From Tupaia tana (taxonomy: Eukaryota; Chordata; Mammalia; Scandentia; Tupaiidae): 64,000 nt of DNA. The notes below the pieces were generated by a model. The model was not told the DNA's origin. It made no database searches and worked only from the letters and a program-made list of their open reading frames with translations. A program made the translations under genes and the position numbers. Shown piece after piece: positions 54,479 to 63,876 of the stretch. The first letter of the stretch is position 1; every line of letters starts with the position of its first letter. The stretch lies in assembly GCA_026018925.1 (NCBI GenBank), contig JAKSZU010000008.1:12379626-12443625 (forward strand). Direction: 5' to 3'.

Positions 54479-54742
54479 ATTTATTTATTTATTTTGAGAG
54501 GTTTTTGCTATAGGGCATGTGCGATCTTTAGAAAGACAGAGAAACAAAAAGCAAGAAATCACCCTGTGGGGGGATGGCCACGTTGCAATCCCTTCTCCTC
54601 CATTCTCCTCTCTGGATCTTGGGCATGCATGCACACAAGCCCTGTGTGAGTTTAAGTCACCAGGTGTGGGACTCGAACCGTGGTCAATTACGTGGGAATC
54701 CAGTGACATAGCCATTATGCCATCTGCTGGTCCCAACTGTTG
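54479..54742 (-). mobile_element. SINE-A, antisense, with short TSD
   Basis: GAGAGGTTTTTGCTATAGGGC to CATCTGCTGGTCCC. CATTCTTTTT before (54468) and after (54743). Confidence 0.85.
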
Positions 54743-54751
54743 CATTCTTTT

Positions 54752-54918
54752 TATTTTTTTAGAGGTTTTTGCTATAGGGTACATGTGCTCACCAGAAAGA
54801 CAGAGAGACAAAAAGCGAGAAATCATCCCCCAGGGGGGAAGACCATGCCACAATCCCTTCTCCTCCATTCTTTTCTCAGGATTGTGAGCATGCATGAACA
54901 CACTCCCAGCATGAGTTC
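54752..54918 (-). mobile_element. SINE-A, antisense, head lost
   Basis: AGAGGTTTTTGCTATAGGGTAC, CCCCCAGGGGGGAAG, CTCCCAGCATGAGTTC. The tRNA-like head is absent. It stands in tandem with the copy before it. Confidence 0.82.
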
Positions 54919-54924
54919 TATAAC

Positions 54925-55690
54925 TTCATCTATTGGCTTCTTATTTTATTGTTTTTATTCCCCTGCTGAGATTTTCATTCACTGAAAACATGTTCTGTTT
55001 TACTTCATTGAGTATTATTACAATAACTGCTTTAACGTCCTCATCTCTCAATTCCAGCACCCAGTTCATCTCCAGTTTTGGACACAACTCATTTTATTTT
55101 CTCTGAAAAAGATGGTCCATTGTCTCCAATCTTTGTGTGTTGGATAATCCCGCATTGTGTCTTAGTCATTATGGACTTTACTAGATCCTGCATATTGTTT
55201 TTCTCCGACAGAGTTATTGTCTTTTTTAGCAGATAACTTCCTTGGCTGGTCTTGAACTGCAGATTTCTTCTTGGGCCACAGTTCAGTTTCAGGTCATAGC
55301 TTCGGCTCACTCTTTTGGATGTCTTCCATGTCAGCATATTTCTGGGCTCAGCCTGAGGTATGGGAAACAGAGACTGGGGATCCCTTCCTGCCTCTGTCTT
55401 TGATGTGTTACTCCACCCTCCAGCATGCCCTGCCCTGGCTTGGCTTTGCTTTCTTAAGCTAGAAAGGCTGAGCTTTCCATGTGGACCCTGCCATCGCTCT
55501 ATGAGCCATATGAACTGCAGTTAGCCCAGAATAAGTCAGAAACTGAGCCATCTGGATCGGTCTGTCCTCCCTGGAGCAAGTGTGCACTTCCCATCAGAGT
55601 CTCATCTGCTTCTCTTCTCTTGAGCACTATCCTGTAGCTGTCTGTATTCTGTCTGGTTTCTCTACCAATTTCTGCAAGGTGAGGGTAACA
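54925..55690 (-). mobile_element. Probable old L1M 5' region, antisense
   Basis: ATTACAATAACTGCTTTAACGTCC, CTCATCTCTCAATTCCAGCACC and CAGTTCATCTCCAGTTTTGG resemble the reverse of an old L1 5'UTR. Boundaries and the right half are uncertain. Confidence 0.4.
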
Positions 55691-55732
55691 GCCAGCAGGG
55701 TCTTAGTCTATCATGCCCATAAATGGAAGTCA

Positions 55733-55893
55733 CAGCCACCACAGTGACAGGGTGGTTAAGGTAGCTAGTCCCACATGGCTGACTGCATGGTTTGAGTCCC
55801 AGACCAGTGGCTTGAAAAACACTCTGATGCTCAAAGCCTGAGAGAAGAATGGAGAAGAAAGGATTGCATCATAGCCATCTCGCCTCTCTCTCT
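55733..55893 (+). mobile_element. SINE-A, old, 3' part lost
   Basis: CAGTGACAGGGTGGTTAAGG, GGTTTGAGTCCCAGACC, GAGAAGAATGGAGAAGAAAGG. It ends in a CT run where the next, inverted SINE begins. Confidence 0.75.
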
Positions 55894-55895
55894 CT

Positions 55896-56161
55896 CTTTT
55901 TTTTTTTTTTTTGGAGAGGTTTTTTTCTATAGGGCGCTTGCACTCGCCAGAAAGACAGAGAGACAGAAAGCGAGAAATCACTGCCCCAGCCCCCTGGGGG
56001 ATGGCCACGCCGCAATCCCTTCTCCTCCATTCTCCTATTGGAATCTTGGTCATGCACACACATGCTCCAGGCGTGAGTTTAAGCCACCGAGTCCAGGACT
56101 CGAACCATGGTCAACTACATGGGAATCCAGTGACATAGCCATTACACCAACTGCTGGTCCC
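55896..56161 (-). mobile_element. SINE-A, antisense
   Basis: GGAGAGGTTTTTTTCTATAGGG to CCAACTGCTGGTCCC. Forms a close inverted pair with 55733-55893, with no spacer. Confidence 0.9.
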
Positions 56162-56436
56162 AAGTCAATCAGTAAGTGTCTAGGTGGGGAAGCTTTCCTG
56201 GTTCCCGCTTGCACCCACGGTGGGAGCGGAATAGAATAAAAATAATAAAATAGCGTCTGTTTATTGAGTGCTTACACTTAATTTTCAAGAATAGTATGAC
56301 GACATAGGTCCTACTTTCGCGCCTGTCCTACAGCTGGGGAAACTGGGGGATAGAAAGGCCAATAACATAACCAAGTCACAGAGTGAAGGGAACTAGACAG
56401 CTAGAGGGGAGCAAGGACATGGAAGACTGGGCCTCA

Positions 56437-56535
56437 GGGGCCAGCAGGCGAGTGCGGGCGAGAGCTGCTGGTCCCACAGGGCTGATTGTGCTGTCTGCAT
56501 CTTGGACCCAGCGGCTTGAAAAATACACTGGGTGT
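56437..56535 (+). mobile_element. Older SINE-A, left part, host of the tRNA-SINE insertion
   Basis: GGCCAGCAGGCGAGTGCGGG (degenerate head), CTTGGACCCAGCGGCTTG, ending AAAAATACACTGGGTGT at the insertion point. Continues at 56838. Confidence 0.8.
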
Positions 56536-56539
56536 AAGC

Positions 56540-56611
56540 TCCTCGTTAGTATAGTGGTTAGTATCCCCGCCTGTCACGCGGGAGACCGGGGTTCAATTCC
56601 CCGACGGGGAG
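56540..56611 (+). tRNA. tRNA-Asp-GTC: tRNA-Asp (anticodon GTC), retroposed copy
   Basis: 72 bases with all four stems paired: acceptor TCCTCGT/ACGGGGA with discriminator G, anticodon stem CCCGC/GCGGG, T arm GGGGT-TCAATTC-CCCGA in parts. Anticodon GTC at 56573-56575. Box A TAGTATAGTGG (56547-56557) and box B GGTTCAATTCC (56590-56600) match Pol III consensus. I see no substitution relative to the usual mammalian tRNA-Asp. CCA is not encoded, as normal for a gene. No TTTT follows within the linker or SINE head, so transcripts would read into the SINE. It may still be transcribed. Confidence 0.97.
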
Positions 56612-56621
56612 GTTGTAGCTT

Positions 56622-56820
56622 GGGACCAGCAGGTGGTGTGGTGGTTAAGACGCTGGATACTCCCACATGGCCGACCGGGGTTCGAGTCCTGGACCTGGTG
56701 GCTTGCTTTCTCACTTCCTCTTTCACTCTCACCCTCTGTCTCTCTCTGGTCAAATTAAAAAAATCAATGAATGAATAAATAAAAATAAAATAAAGAAAAG
56801 AAAAGAATTATTTAAAAAAA
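56622..56820 (+). mobile_element. SINE-B part of the composite
   Basis: Head GGGACCAGCAGGTGGTGTGG, box B GGTTCGAGTCC at 56679-56689, GGTGGCTTGCTTTCTCAC, CT-rich run, CAAATTAAAAAAATC and an A-rich tail to 56820. Complete relative to other B copies. Confidence 0.93.
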
Positions 56821-56837
56821 AAAAATACACTGGGTGT

Positions 56838-56990
56838 GTGTCTGTGTGCCCAAAATCCCTAGAGGAGAATGTTGGAGAAGGGATCGCAGCATGGTCACCC
56901 TGTCTGGGGCCGGGGGGTGATTTCTCGATTTCACTTTCTCTCGCTCAGGCAGGCACATATGCCTTAGAGCAAACCTAAAAAGAAGAAGGA
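56838..56990 (+). mobile_element. Older SINE-A, right part
   Basis: GTGTCTGTGTGCCCAAAATCC, GAGGAGAATGTTGGAGAAGG, GGGGGGTGATTTCTCG, CATATGCCTTAGAGCAAACC. Continuation of 56437-56535. Confidence 0.85.
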
Positions 56991-56999
56991 AAAAAATCA

Positions 57000-57490
57000 A
57001 GTCTGGCCCTCACATCCTCTGCGTTGAAGGATCATTAGTGTCCAGCATGATGCTGTGTCCAGCAAGAAGAGTGAAAGCAGAAAATCGGTGATCAGTGTAG
57101 ACAGCCTGAGAGCAGGCGTGCAGAGTGCCACTGACGGTGGGGGGAACACAGGGAATAATCCCCACCCTGGAGAGGAGGAGAAGTCACAGAGGAGGCCTGC
57201 GGCTGAGACGAGAAGGCCATGCGTGTGCGAACCTTCCCGGGGCATTATGGGGACACAGCCAAGGATGGGCCCTGCTGTAACGCTCAGACCAGCAGACCAG
57301 TCACACCTCACTGGACTCCCAAAGATTTCCAAAGAGGCAGCATTCAGGGCAGAGACCACTTCACGCCCCTCCTGGGCTCAGATGCCATCGGGGAGTGGGA
57401 GGAGACCATAAAGAAAGACCTCCAGAGACTAGAGATGGTTCTGAAGGGAACTTGATCTTTAAATAGACTGAACGTCCTCAAGACTTTTTA
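57000..57490 (+). other. GC-rich unique block with two overlapping open frames
   Basis: 57055-57411 (118 codons) and 57219-57455 (78 codons, different frame) lie in sequence unlike the repeats around it. The second frame ends in a run EWEETIKKDLQRLEMVLKG that looks helix-forming. I recognise no family. It could be a frameshifted processed pseudogene, an exon remnant or chance. No poly(A) or TSD was found. Confidence 0.3.
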
Positions 57491-57511
57491 AAATGAAAAG
57501 TGACATATTAG

Positions 57512-57768
57512 AGGCCAGCACATGGCATAGTGGCTAACAATCTGGACTCCCACCTGATCGACCAAGGTTCGAGTTCCAGACCCAACTTGAAACTCACTCT
57601 GGGTACATGTGCATGCATGCCCAAATTTCCAAGAGGAGAATGGAGCAGAAGGGATTGTGGCATTGCCAACCCCCACCCCTACCCTGAGGATTTCTTACCT
57701 TCTGTCTCTCTGTCTCACCAGCGAGTGTACATGCCCTATAGCAAAAATCTCTCTCTCTCTGAAAAAGA
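57512..57768 (+). mobile_element. SINE-A with TSD
   Basis: AGGCCAGCACATGGCATAGTGG, box B GGTTCGAGTTCC, tail CATGCCCTATAGCAAAAATC. AAAAGTGACATATTAG / AAAAGTAACATATTAG at 57496-57511 and 57769-57784. Confidence 0.9.
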
Positions 57769-57834
57769 AAAAGTAACATATTAGTTGGCAAGTATAGGGG
57801 CTTTTTCCTCTCATTTGTAGTTTATATGGAAAAA

Positions 57835-58043
57835 AGTTTAAAAACTTATTTATTTCTTCTATGAGAGGGAGGGAGACAGTGACAGAGAAGGCATCTCCAG
57901 GAGGGCCAGATTCTGTGGCCAACGCCAGCCTCAGTCAGCCGGGACCACAGACACTCACGTGCACTCCAGCTTGCTCAGGGGGGTCTCGGAAGACGCATCC
58001 AGGACCTTTCCATGTGGGAACTGTTGCGCTGCTACTGCATCAT
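57835..58043 (-). mobile_element. SINE-C, antisense
   Basis: Tail AACTTATTTATTTCTTC, GACAGTGACAGAGAAGGC, TCACGTGCACTCCAGC, and CATGTGGGAACTGTTGCGC on the minus strand. Confidence 0.65.
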
Positions 58044-58076
58044 CTCCCTGGGGGGTGATTTCTCACTTTCCCTCTG

Positions 58077-58112
<36 letters not shown>

Positions 58113-58165
58113 TGGTGAGTGCATGAGCCCTAAGGCAAAAAGCCTCTAACAATCAATCAATCAAT
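58044..58165 (+). mobile_element. SINE-A 3' half
   Basis: Starts at the palindrome (CTCCCTGGGGGGTGATTTC), has a long CTCTGT run, and ends GAGCCCTAAGGCAAAAAGCCTC with an AATC-repeat tail. Joined directly to the SINE-C before it. Confidence 0.8.
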
Positions 58166-58169
58166 AAAA

Positions 58170-58550
58170 ATAATAATGACAAATAAAATTAAATAAATAA
58201 TTCTTAAAGAAAAAAAGGTTTAGAAAAATCTGTTTGAGTTTGTTTGTGGAATTTCAAGTATGTCACTAGGGCTGGAATTGTCATGATAAGGGAGCAAACA
58301 GGACTGGGAGAAGTCAGTGAGAGATGGGTCATGAAGGGACTCTGCACTCAGTCGTAATCAGATGAATTCAGCATAATCCCCCATAGAAACACATCGGGTT
58401 ACCACAGCACTGAAAACGCTGGTCCTAAAGTTGAAAATGAAAACCATCAAGTAATAAGCTGGGAACATTCTGGAAAGTAAGAATAATAGCAGATCGTTTA
58501 TTATAACATATTACACACCTCTATAACAAATCTATCACATAATTTTAAAA
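58170..58550. other. Unassigned stretch
   Basis: No gene or repeat recognised. Confidence 0.3.
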
Positions 58551-58554
58551 ATGC

Positions 58555-58977
58555 CATGATGTTGGTATATGGATAAACTCATCCAAAGAACAGAACAGAA
58601 AATCTAGAATTAGACTCAAATATGTTAATTTTGTATTATGATAAAGGTGACCTTTTTACATTAGTGAAAAGAATTAATTATTTAGTTAATAGTGTTTGAA
58701 CATCTGGAAATGATAATAAAGTTGGATCCACAGTACATGGCTTTGGCCAGAATAAATGCTAGAATTTCAGAAGAATGAAAGTTTTAAATGTCAAAAAAAA
58801 AAAATTAAAATAATAGAAGAAATCAGAACATTTTTTTGAAAATAATCTCCCAGTGAAGAGGATCTTCCTCAGAATGATGGAAAACTCAAAAGCCAAAACA
58901 TTTTAATAAATTTGATGGCATAAAACTACTACTCCTCATAGAAAAAACTCCGCAAGAAAGTCAAGACAATAATAAAC

Positions 58978-59000
<23 letters not shown>
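58555..59000 (+). mobile_element. Old L1M ORF2 fragment, sense
   Basis: TTGGTATATGGATAAACTC, AGAACAGAAAATCTAGAATTAG, AAATATGTTAATTTTGTATTATG, GTTGGATCCACAGTACATGG and AGCCAAAACATTTTAATAAAT follow an ancient L1 ORF2 middle part. No frame remains. Confidence 0.6.
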
Positions 59001-59010
<10 letters not shown>

Positions 59011-59164
59011 AAACAATAAAACAAAGAAAACCTCTTTTCACAGATCTGTTTTCTATGTGGAAAAAGAAGACTAATTCTCTTGAATGGGCAGAAAAGCAGA
59101 AAGCAAATATGAATACCCTTAACGATGTAAGATTTTGTTGAACTTCACTTGTAATAACAGCGAA

Positions 59165-59330
59165 GTAGGGCTGGCTCCTTAGAGGAACCCAGGTCCCACA
59201 GAGCTGACCGGGCTGGTGTCCTGGCTCTGGTGGGTGACATACCAGGCACAGGTGCATGGTCCCGAGATCCTGTCTGGATGGAATATTGGAGGAAAGAGGA
59301 TTATGGTATAAGCAGGCCCACTGGGAAGGT

Positions 59331-59362
<32 letters not shown>

Positions 59363-59395
59363 ATGCATACACACATGCTATAAGGCAAATAAAAG
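59165..59395 (+). mobile_element. SINE-A-like, old
   Basis: GGTCCCACAGAGCTGACCGG, CAGGTGCATGGTCCCGAGATCC, GGAATATTGGAGGAAAGAGG, long CT run, TGCTATAAGGCAAATAAAAG. Confidence 0.65.
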
Positions 59396-59826
59396 AATAA
59401 AAAGGTTAAAGAGAGAGAGAGGGAAAGAAAAATGGAATTTTGAATTACCTTAACACACAGATTTTCACTTCTAGGTGGACAAATTTTGTCACAAGAGGTC
59501 TCTGGTGCTCGCAGGGCAGAGAAACATGCCCTGGACCCACCGAGGTGGATCTCAAAGGGGAAAAGCAATGGCTCTCAAGACTTCACATCATCTGAAGGCC
59601 TTTACACTGCTGTGTGAGAATCCGAATCTGAGATTGAGGACCTTGGCATCGATGTTTTGGAACTGCCTGGGCAACTTTAAAGCGCAAGCAGGTTGAGAAT
59701 CACTGCTCAAAGGAATGTGAGAATGTAGTCTGCACGTATACTCACACATATCTGAAATGTCATGGAAAAGGAGAGTCTTTGAAGCACAGTTTGCAGTAGC
59801 AAGGACAGGCAACATCCTGTGAGGGA

Positions 59827-59841
59827 CCGGTAGGTGGCGCT
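59827..59841 (+). promoter_or_regulatory. CTCF-like motif
   Basis: CCGGTAGGTGGCGCT fits the CTCF core CCASYAGRKGGCRS apart from G for A at position 3. It lies just upstream of a SINE-A and may itself derive from a SINE head. Binding is inferred only. Confidence 0.45.
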
Positions 59842-59882
59842 GGTGCTGCCTGTACCGAAAGAGTTCGCAGACAGCAAGTCTT

Positions 59883-60154
59883 TTTTTTATTTTTTGCAGA
59901 GGTTTTACTATAGGGCGCATGCACTCACCAGAAAGACAGAAACAGAGACAGAAAGCAAGAAATTATCCCCCCCCCCCCCCGCCCCCGGGGTGATGGCCAT
60001 GCCACAATCCCTTCTCCTCCATTCTCCTCTAGGGATCCTGGGCACGCATGCACACGCACCCAGCATGAGTTTAAGCCACCGGGTCCAGGACTCAAACCGC
60101 AGTTGACTACATGGGAGTCCAGCGACATAGCCATTACGCTAACTGCTGGTCCCT
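59883..60154 (-). mobile_element. SINE-A, antisense, with TSD
   Basis: GCAGAGGTTTTACTATAGGGC to TAACTGCTGGTCCCT. The palindrome is expanded to a run of about 17 C. AGACAGCAAGTCTT at 59869-59882 and 60155-60168. Confidence 0.92.
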
Positions 60155-60185
60155 AGACAGCAAGTCTTCATGAGTTCACCATAAG

Positions 60186-60269
60186 TATTGGGAAGTCAGA
60201 AAAGTCATGATGTATTTTTTTCTGTTTTTCTCTGCAAAAGTGCATCATGACTTTTCCAACAATCTAATA
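60186..60269. mobile_element. Mariner-type palindromic MITE, copy 4
   Basis: TCAGAAAAGTCATGATGTAT and GTGCATCATGACTTTTCC are inverted arms. The ends are TATTGGGAAG and CAATCTAATA. 84 bp including the flanking TA pair. Confidence 0.7.
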
Positions 60270-60299
60270 CATATATAGTTGTTTTTTGTTGTTGTGTTT

Positions 60300-60530
60300 T
60301 TTTTAATTTCCAGAGAGCATGTGCCTCACTGGTGACACATACAGAGAGAGTGAGGGAAAGAGCACTAGAACTGGGCGTGGTCACGCAGTGATTCTTTCTC
60401 TTCTTTTTCTCCATCCTATTGGAAATTTGGGCACACACGCACACCTATCCAGTATGTCTTTCAAGTCACTGGGGCCAGGACTCAAACCACAGTCAGCTGT
60501 AAAGGATGACCACTAGGTTACTGCACCAAT
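60300..60530 (-). mobile_element. SINE-A-like, antisense, old
   Basis: CAGAGAGCATGTGCCTCACTGG, TCTCCATCCTATTGGAAATTTG, TTTCAAGTCACTGGGGCC, GGACTCAAACCACAGTCAGC. The palindrome is lost. Confidence 0.7.
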
Positions 60531-60534
60531 CCAT

Positions 60535-61050
60535 GTATATATTTATATAATCTGGAAAATAATGGAGTGTAGGAATTGTGGCTAGAGTATCCCACTGTGT
60601 ACACACACAGACCGTGTGCACAAGTGCTCAGGTACACATGAGGGACTCCAGAGGATCTGGACTCACTGCTAATGGGCCTGCCTCTGGGGAGGGCAGCTTT
60701 GCTAGTGAGTAAGGGACTGGATGTCTTATATCCCGGTATAACCTTTTATTCCATTTGGACTTTGCACCATGTATAGGAATGAATTACTTGAAAAATTAGA
60801 TTTTTAAAAACAAATAGATGTGGGCCTCATCTTCAAGGTAAATATGGGTTATTTGTCCTGCACCGGGTTTTGAAATGTTTGAAGTCACTGTCGATATTTA
60901 AAAAGCATTAACTATCTCTAAAAGTTCTACTTTTTTGTGCTTCTTTAAAAACTCAAAAGCTAGCAGCACTGAGCTCCAATCCTGCAGAACATCAATACGC
61001 TGAAGGTGAGGGTCACCACTGCCCCTCTCAGCCAGGACTTGAATACGTTT
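60535..61050. other. Unassigned stretch
   Basis: 60,570-60,690 may be a further decayed SINE. The rest is not recognised. Confidence 0.3.
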
Positions 61051-61070
61051 TTCAGTTATAGGAACCTTTT

Positions 61071-61340
61071 TTTTTTTTTTTTTTTTTTGGAGAGGTTTTT
61101 GCTATAGGGCGCGTGCACTCACCAGACAGACAGAGAGAGACAGAGAGATAGAAAGCGAGAAATCACACCCCCCTCCCCCTGGGGGATGGCCACGCCGCAA
61201 TCCCTTCTCCTCTGTTCTCCTCTCGGGATCTTGGGCACACGCGCCCGACGTGAGTTTCAAGCCACCAGGTCTGGGACTCGAACCGCGGTCGACTACGTGG
61301 GAGTCCAGCGACATAGCCATTACGCCAACTGTTGGTCTCT
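61071..61340 (-). mobile_element. SINE-A, antisense, CpG-rich, with TSD
   Basis: GGAGAGGTTTTTGCTATAGGGC to CAACTGTTGGTCTCT. GGGACTCGAACCGCGGTCGAC is intact. The 17-bp duplication AGTTATAGGAACCTTTT is at 61054-61070 and 61341-61357. Confidence 0.94.
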
Positions 61341-61357
61341 AGTTATAGGAACCTTTT

Positions 61358-62810
61358 AAAGTAGGAGACAGACACTTGTACTTGAAGCAAGAATTTTATC
61401 ATGTCCATTCTCGAATCCCCTAGTATCAAGTCTAGCCCATACCAAATGTTTAATAACTTTTATTTATTTTTAAATAGGACCTAAATTTCCATATTAATTA
61501 TAAACTCTAGTTCCTGGCATGAAAGGGAGAAGGGGGGGCTACAGCAATGAAATAATTGTTAATTTACTTGAAATGACTGTCGATGCCGTGCAACGCGGGT
61601 GTAATTATGCACTGAGAGAGGGTCCCACTATTCTTCATGACGGGAAGGGGCTGATATATACAAAAATAAAAATAAAAAGGTCCATGTAGAAGGCAAAGTA
61701 ATATTTCCAAATAAATATTTCTGGAGAAATAGATTTCTTGTTCAGAAAGACTATTTATTTACTCATACATTCCTGAAAACTAATTTGCAATCTGGTCAGT
61801 TTGTGCTTCAGAGTTCATACATTCATTTTTCTTTCACCAAAAAAAAAGCCTATTATCTAGTATGCAATTCAGAGAATGGAAATTGGCATAGAAACTAATT
61901 ATAGCTCACAAAGAAAAAAAGTAATCTGCTATTCTGATGAATATGTGTTTCCCTAGCATTTCTGTTATTTTTGTTGGTAATTGTGGAAAATAGTTTGAGT
62001 TGAGACAATTGTGGTTCTCCGTGTAGCTTTCTTCCAAGTCATGAATAAGGCAGTGTTCCTGGCAAATATTTGAGGATCCATCTGGAAAGAAGGAATGGTA
62101 GCAAGTCCAGAAGATAAGCTCTTTTGTTTCAGAGTCTCTCCTGTCTTAAATGTTTGTTAAATAAAAATAGATTATGAGACTCGGAAAATTGTTTATATTT
62201 TCAGTTTTGTATAAACAACAATTTATACAGTTCTTAAATACCTATTTAAAGCAGAAAAATGTAAAAGAGAAAAAATTGGGTACTCTAGGATTGCTGGATA
62301 AAGGTTAGGCTTAATTCAGAAAATCTAGCCCACAAACAGCTGTTTCATTTTGGAGGGCATTAGGGACATTCTTTGGCAGACTGCATTTTGAAATTTTTAA
62401 AACATTCTATTCTCAGATATCATGTAGTCCCAGAGCCTACTGCTGTCCCAGCTGTTAGGTTGAGAAGCTTGATGGGGCCCAAGGAATGTGAAAACGGAAG
62501 AATTAATCCATGAAAGAGAGATCTGTTTTAGAACAGCATGAAAGTGCCAAGATTTTATAGATTTATAACCATGAATTTCCAAATAATTTCACAATTTATT
62601 CTATAATGAGTTAAAAATTCTGCTAGCTACTGGCATGTCTTTCAAATCCAAAACACATTTTTCCATTTAAGAAATGTAATCAATGATGCTGGGACTTCAG
62701 GGAGCCCTAAAATCCTTGACCAGTCATAGAATCACCAAAATACTGTATATTTTATGTGAAATAAAGATAAGACAAACCAGAAAAAAATTTTAAATATCTA
62801 TTAGAAATAT
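61358..62810. other. Long non-repetitive stretch
   Basis: About 1.4 kb with no SINE, LTR or L1 recognised, AT-rich, no open frame over about 60 codons. Possible conserved non-coding sequence; nothing more can be said. Confidence 0.4.
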
Positions 62811-62817
62811 TTTTTGG

Positions 62818-63038
62818 GGGGGACCAGCAGTTAGCGTAATGGCTATGTCGCTGGACTCCCATGTAGTCGACTGCAGTTCAAGTCCCAGACCTGGTGGCTT
62901 AAACTCACGCCAGACGCGTGTGCGTGCGTGCCCAAGATCCCGAGAGGAGAATGGAGGAGAAGGGATTGTGGCGTGGCCATCCCCCCGGGGGGTGATTTCT
63001 CGCTTTCTGTCTCTCTGTCTCTCTCTGTCTTTCTGTCC
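62818..63038 (+). mobile_element. SINE-A, 3' end missing
   Basis: GGGGACCAGCAGTTAGCGTAATGG, palindrome CCCCCCGGGGGG, and CTGTCTTTCTGTCCC. The terminal GCGCCCTATAGCG motif and poly(A) are absent, so the copy lost its 3' end after insertion or inserted unusually. Confidence 0.9.
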
Positions 63039-63039
63039 C

Positions 63040-63655
63040 TTCACATAAGTAATCATTACTGAAAATGAAGAAAGAGACGTCGATCAGCTGTAGATACGAG
63101 TGTTAGAAAGAAAACAGGGAGTAAACTGAAAAGGAAGGAAGAGAAGTAAGGGTATAGGAATATGAACGTGTAAAAGTGAGAAAATCTCAGTGAAATAACT
63201 TGAGCTGACAACAGTTGGAGCCATAAGTGGAGGCATAAAAGGGCACAAGTCCCTCCTGAAGAGAAAAAATGACTGGCTCGAGAGCAAGCGCTGTAGGGTC
63301 CCCCCTTGGTGAAGGTGTGCAGAGCCGAGGGGATACTTGTCAGTGCTTCTGGAGAGACCGGGCTACTGTTTCTCAAACTACTTCACCAGGCTGACCATAA
63401 AGCCTGGCATGGAGCTGGTGTTCGTAACTATTTGTGGGATGAATGAGCAACTGAATTCTGACCACTGGAATCCAGTTTTCTTCTCAGAGGTGACAAGTGG
63501 TGGCCTGAGAACCAAAGGACCTAACTCTGCCACCCAGCTCTTTCAGATTGGTGGATTTCAGGAATATTAGTTGGGTCTCTGTGCTCCTCCATCAAATGGA
63601 GGGACCCCTTCTTTATAAACCGAAGTGGTAGGGGCCTAAGAGTGGTGCTCTGGTG
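63040..63655. other. Mostly unassigned, possible MIR remnant
   Basis: 63,370-63,450 (AAAGCCTGGCATGGAGCTGG, GGGATGAATGAGCAACTGAA) could be the end of a MIR. The rest is not recognised. Confidence 0.3.
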
Positions 63656-63659
63656 ACAG

Positions 63660-63876
63660 GAAGCACTGTTAGGCTGACCGGGATGGTTCCAGGTCCTTTT
63701 CCGCAGATGTCGCTGAGCACAGCACACACCTGGAGCCCATGATCCAGGGCTGGCAAGGGCTAGGGTGGATCACAGTGTTGAGACCCAGTTGGAGGTGCTA
63801 TTCCACTCTTTCTCTCTGGTGCTGTATCTCTCATTCTCTCTGTCTCACTCATGGAAGAAAGGAAGAAACTTTTTTT
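63660..63876 (+). mobile_element. SINE-C
   Basis: GGCTGACCGGGATGGTTCCAGG, ACACCTGGAGCCCATGATCC, AGGGCTAGGGTGGATCACAG, CT tract, GGAAGAAAGGAAGAAAC tail. Confidence 0.65.

Larger units (their letters stand above)
56536..56820 (+). mobile_element. tRNA-Asp/SINE-B composite retroposon with TSD
   Basis: A single insertion made of a 4-bp leader AAGC, tRNA-Asp(GTC) (56540-56611), a 10-bp linker GTTGTAGCTT (56612-56621), a full SINE-B (from GGGACCAGCAGGTGGTGTGG at 56622) and an A-rich tail. The 17-bp duplication AAAAATACACTGGGTGT is at 56519-56535 and 56821-56837, outside both parts. The tRNA and the SINE therefore arrived together. Confidence 0.92.
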
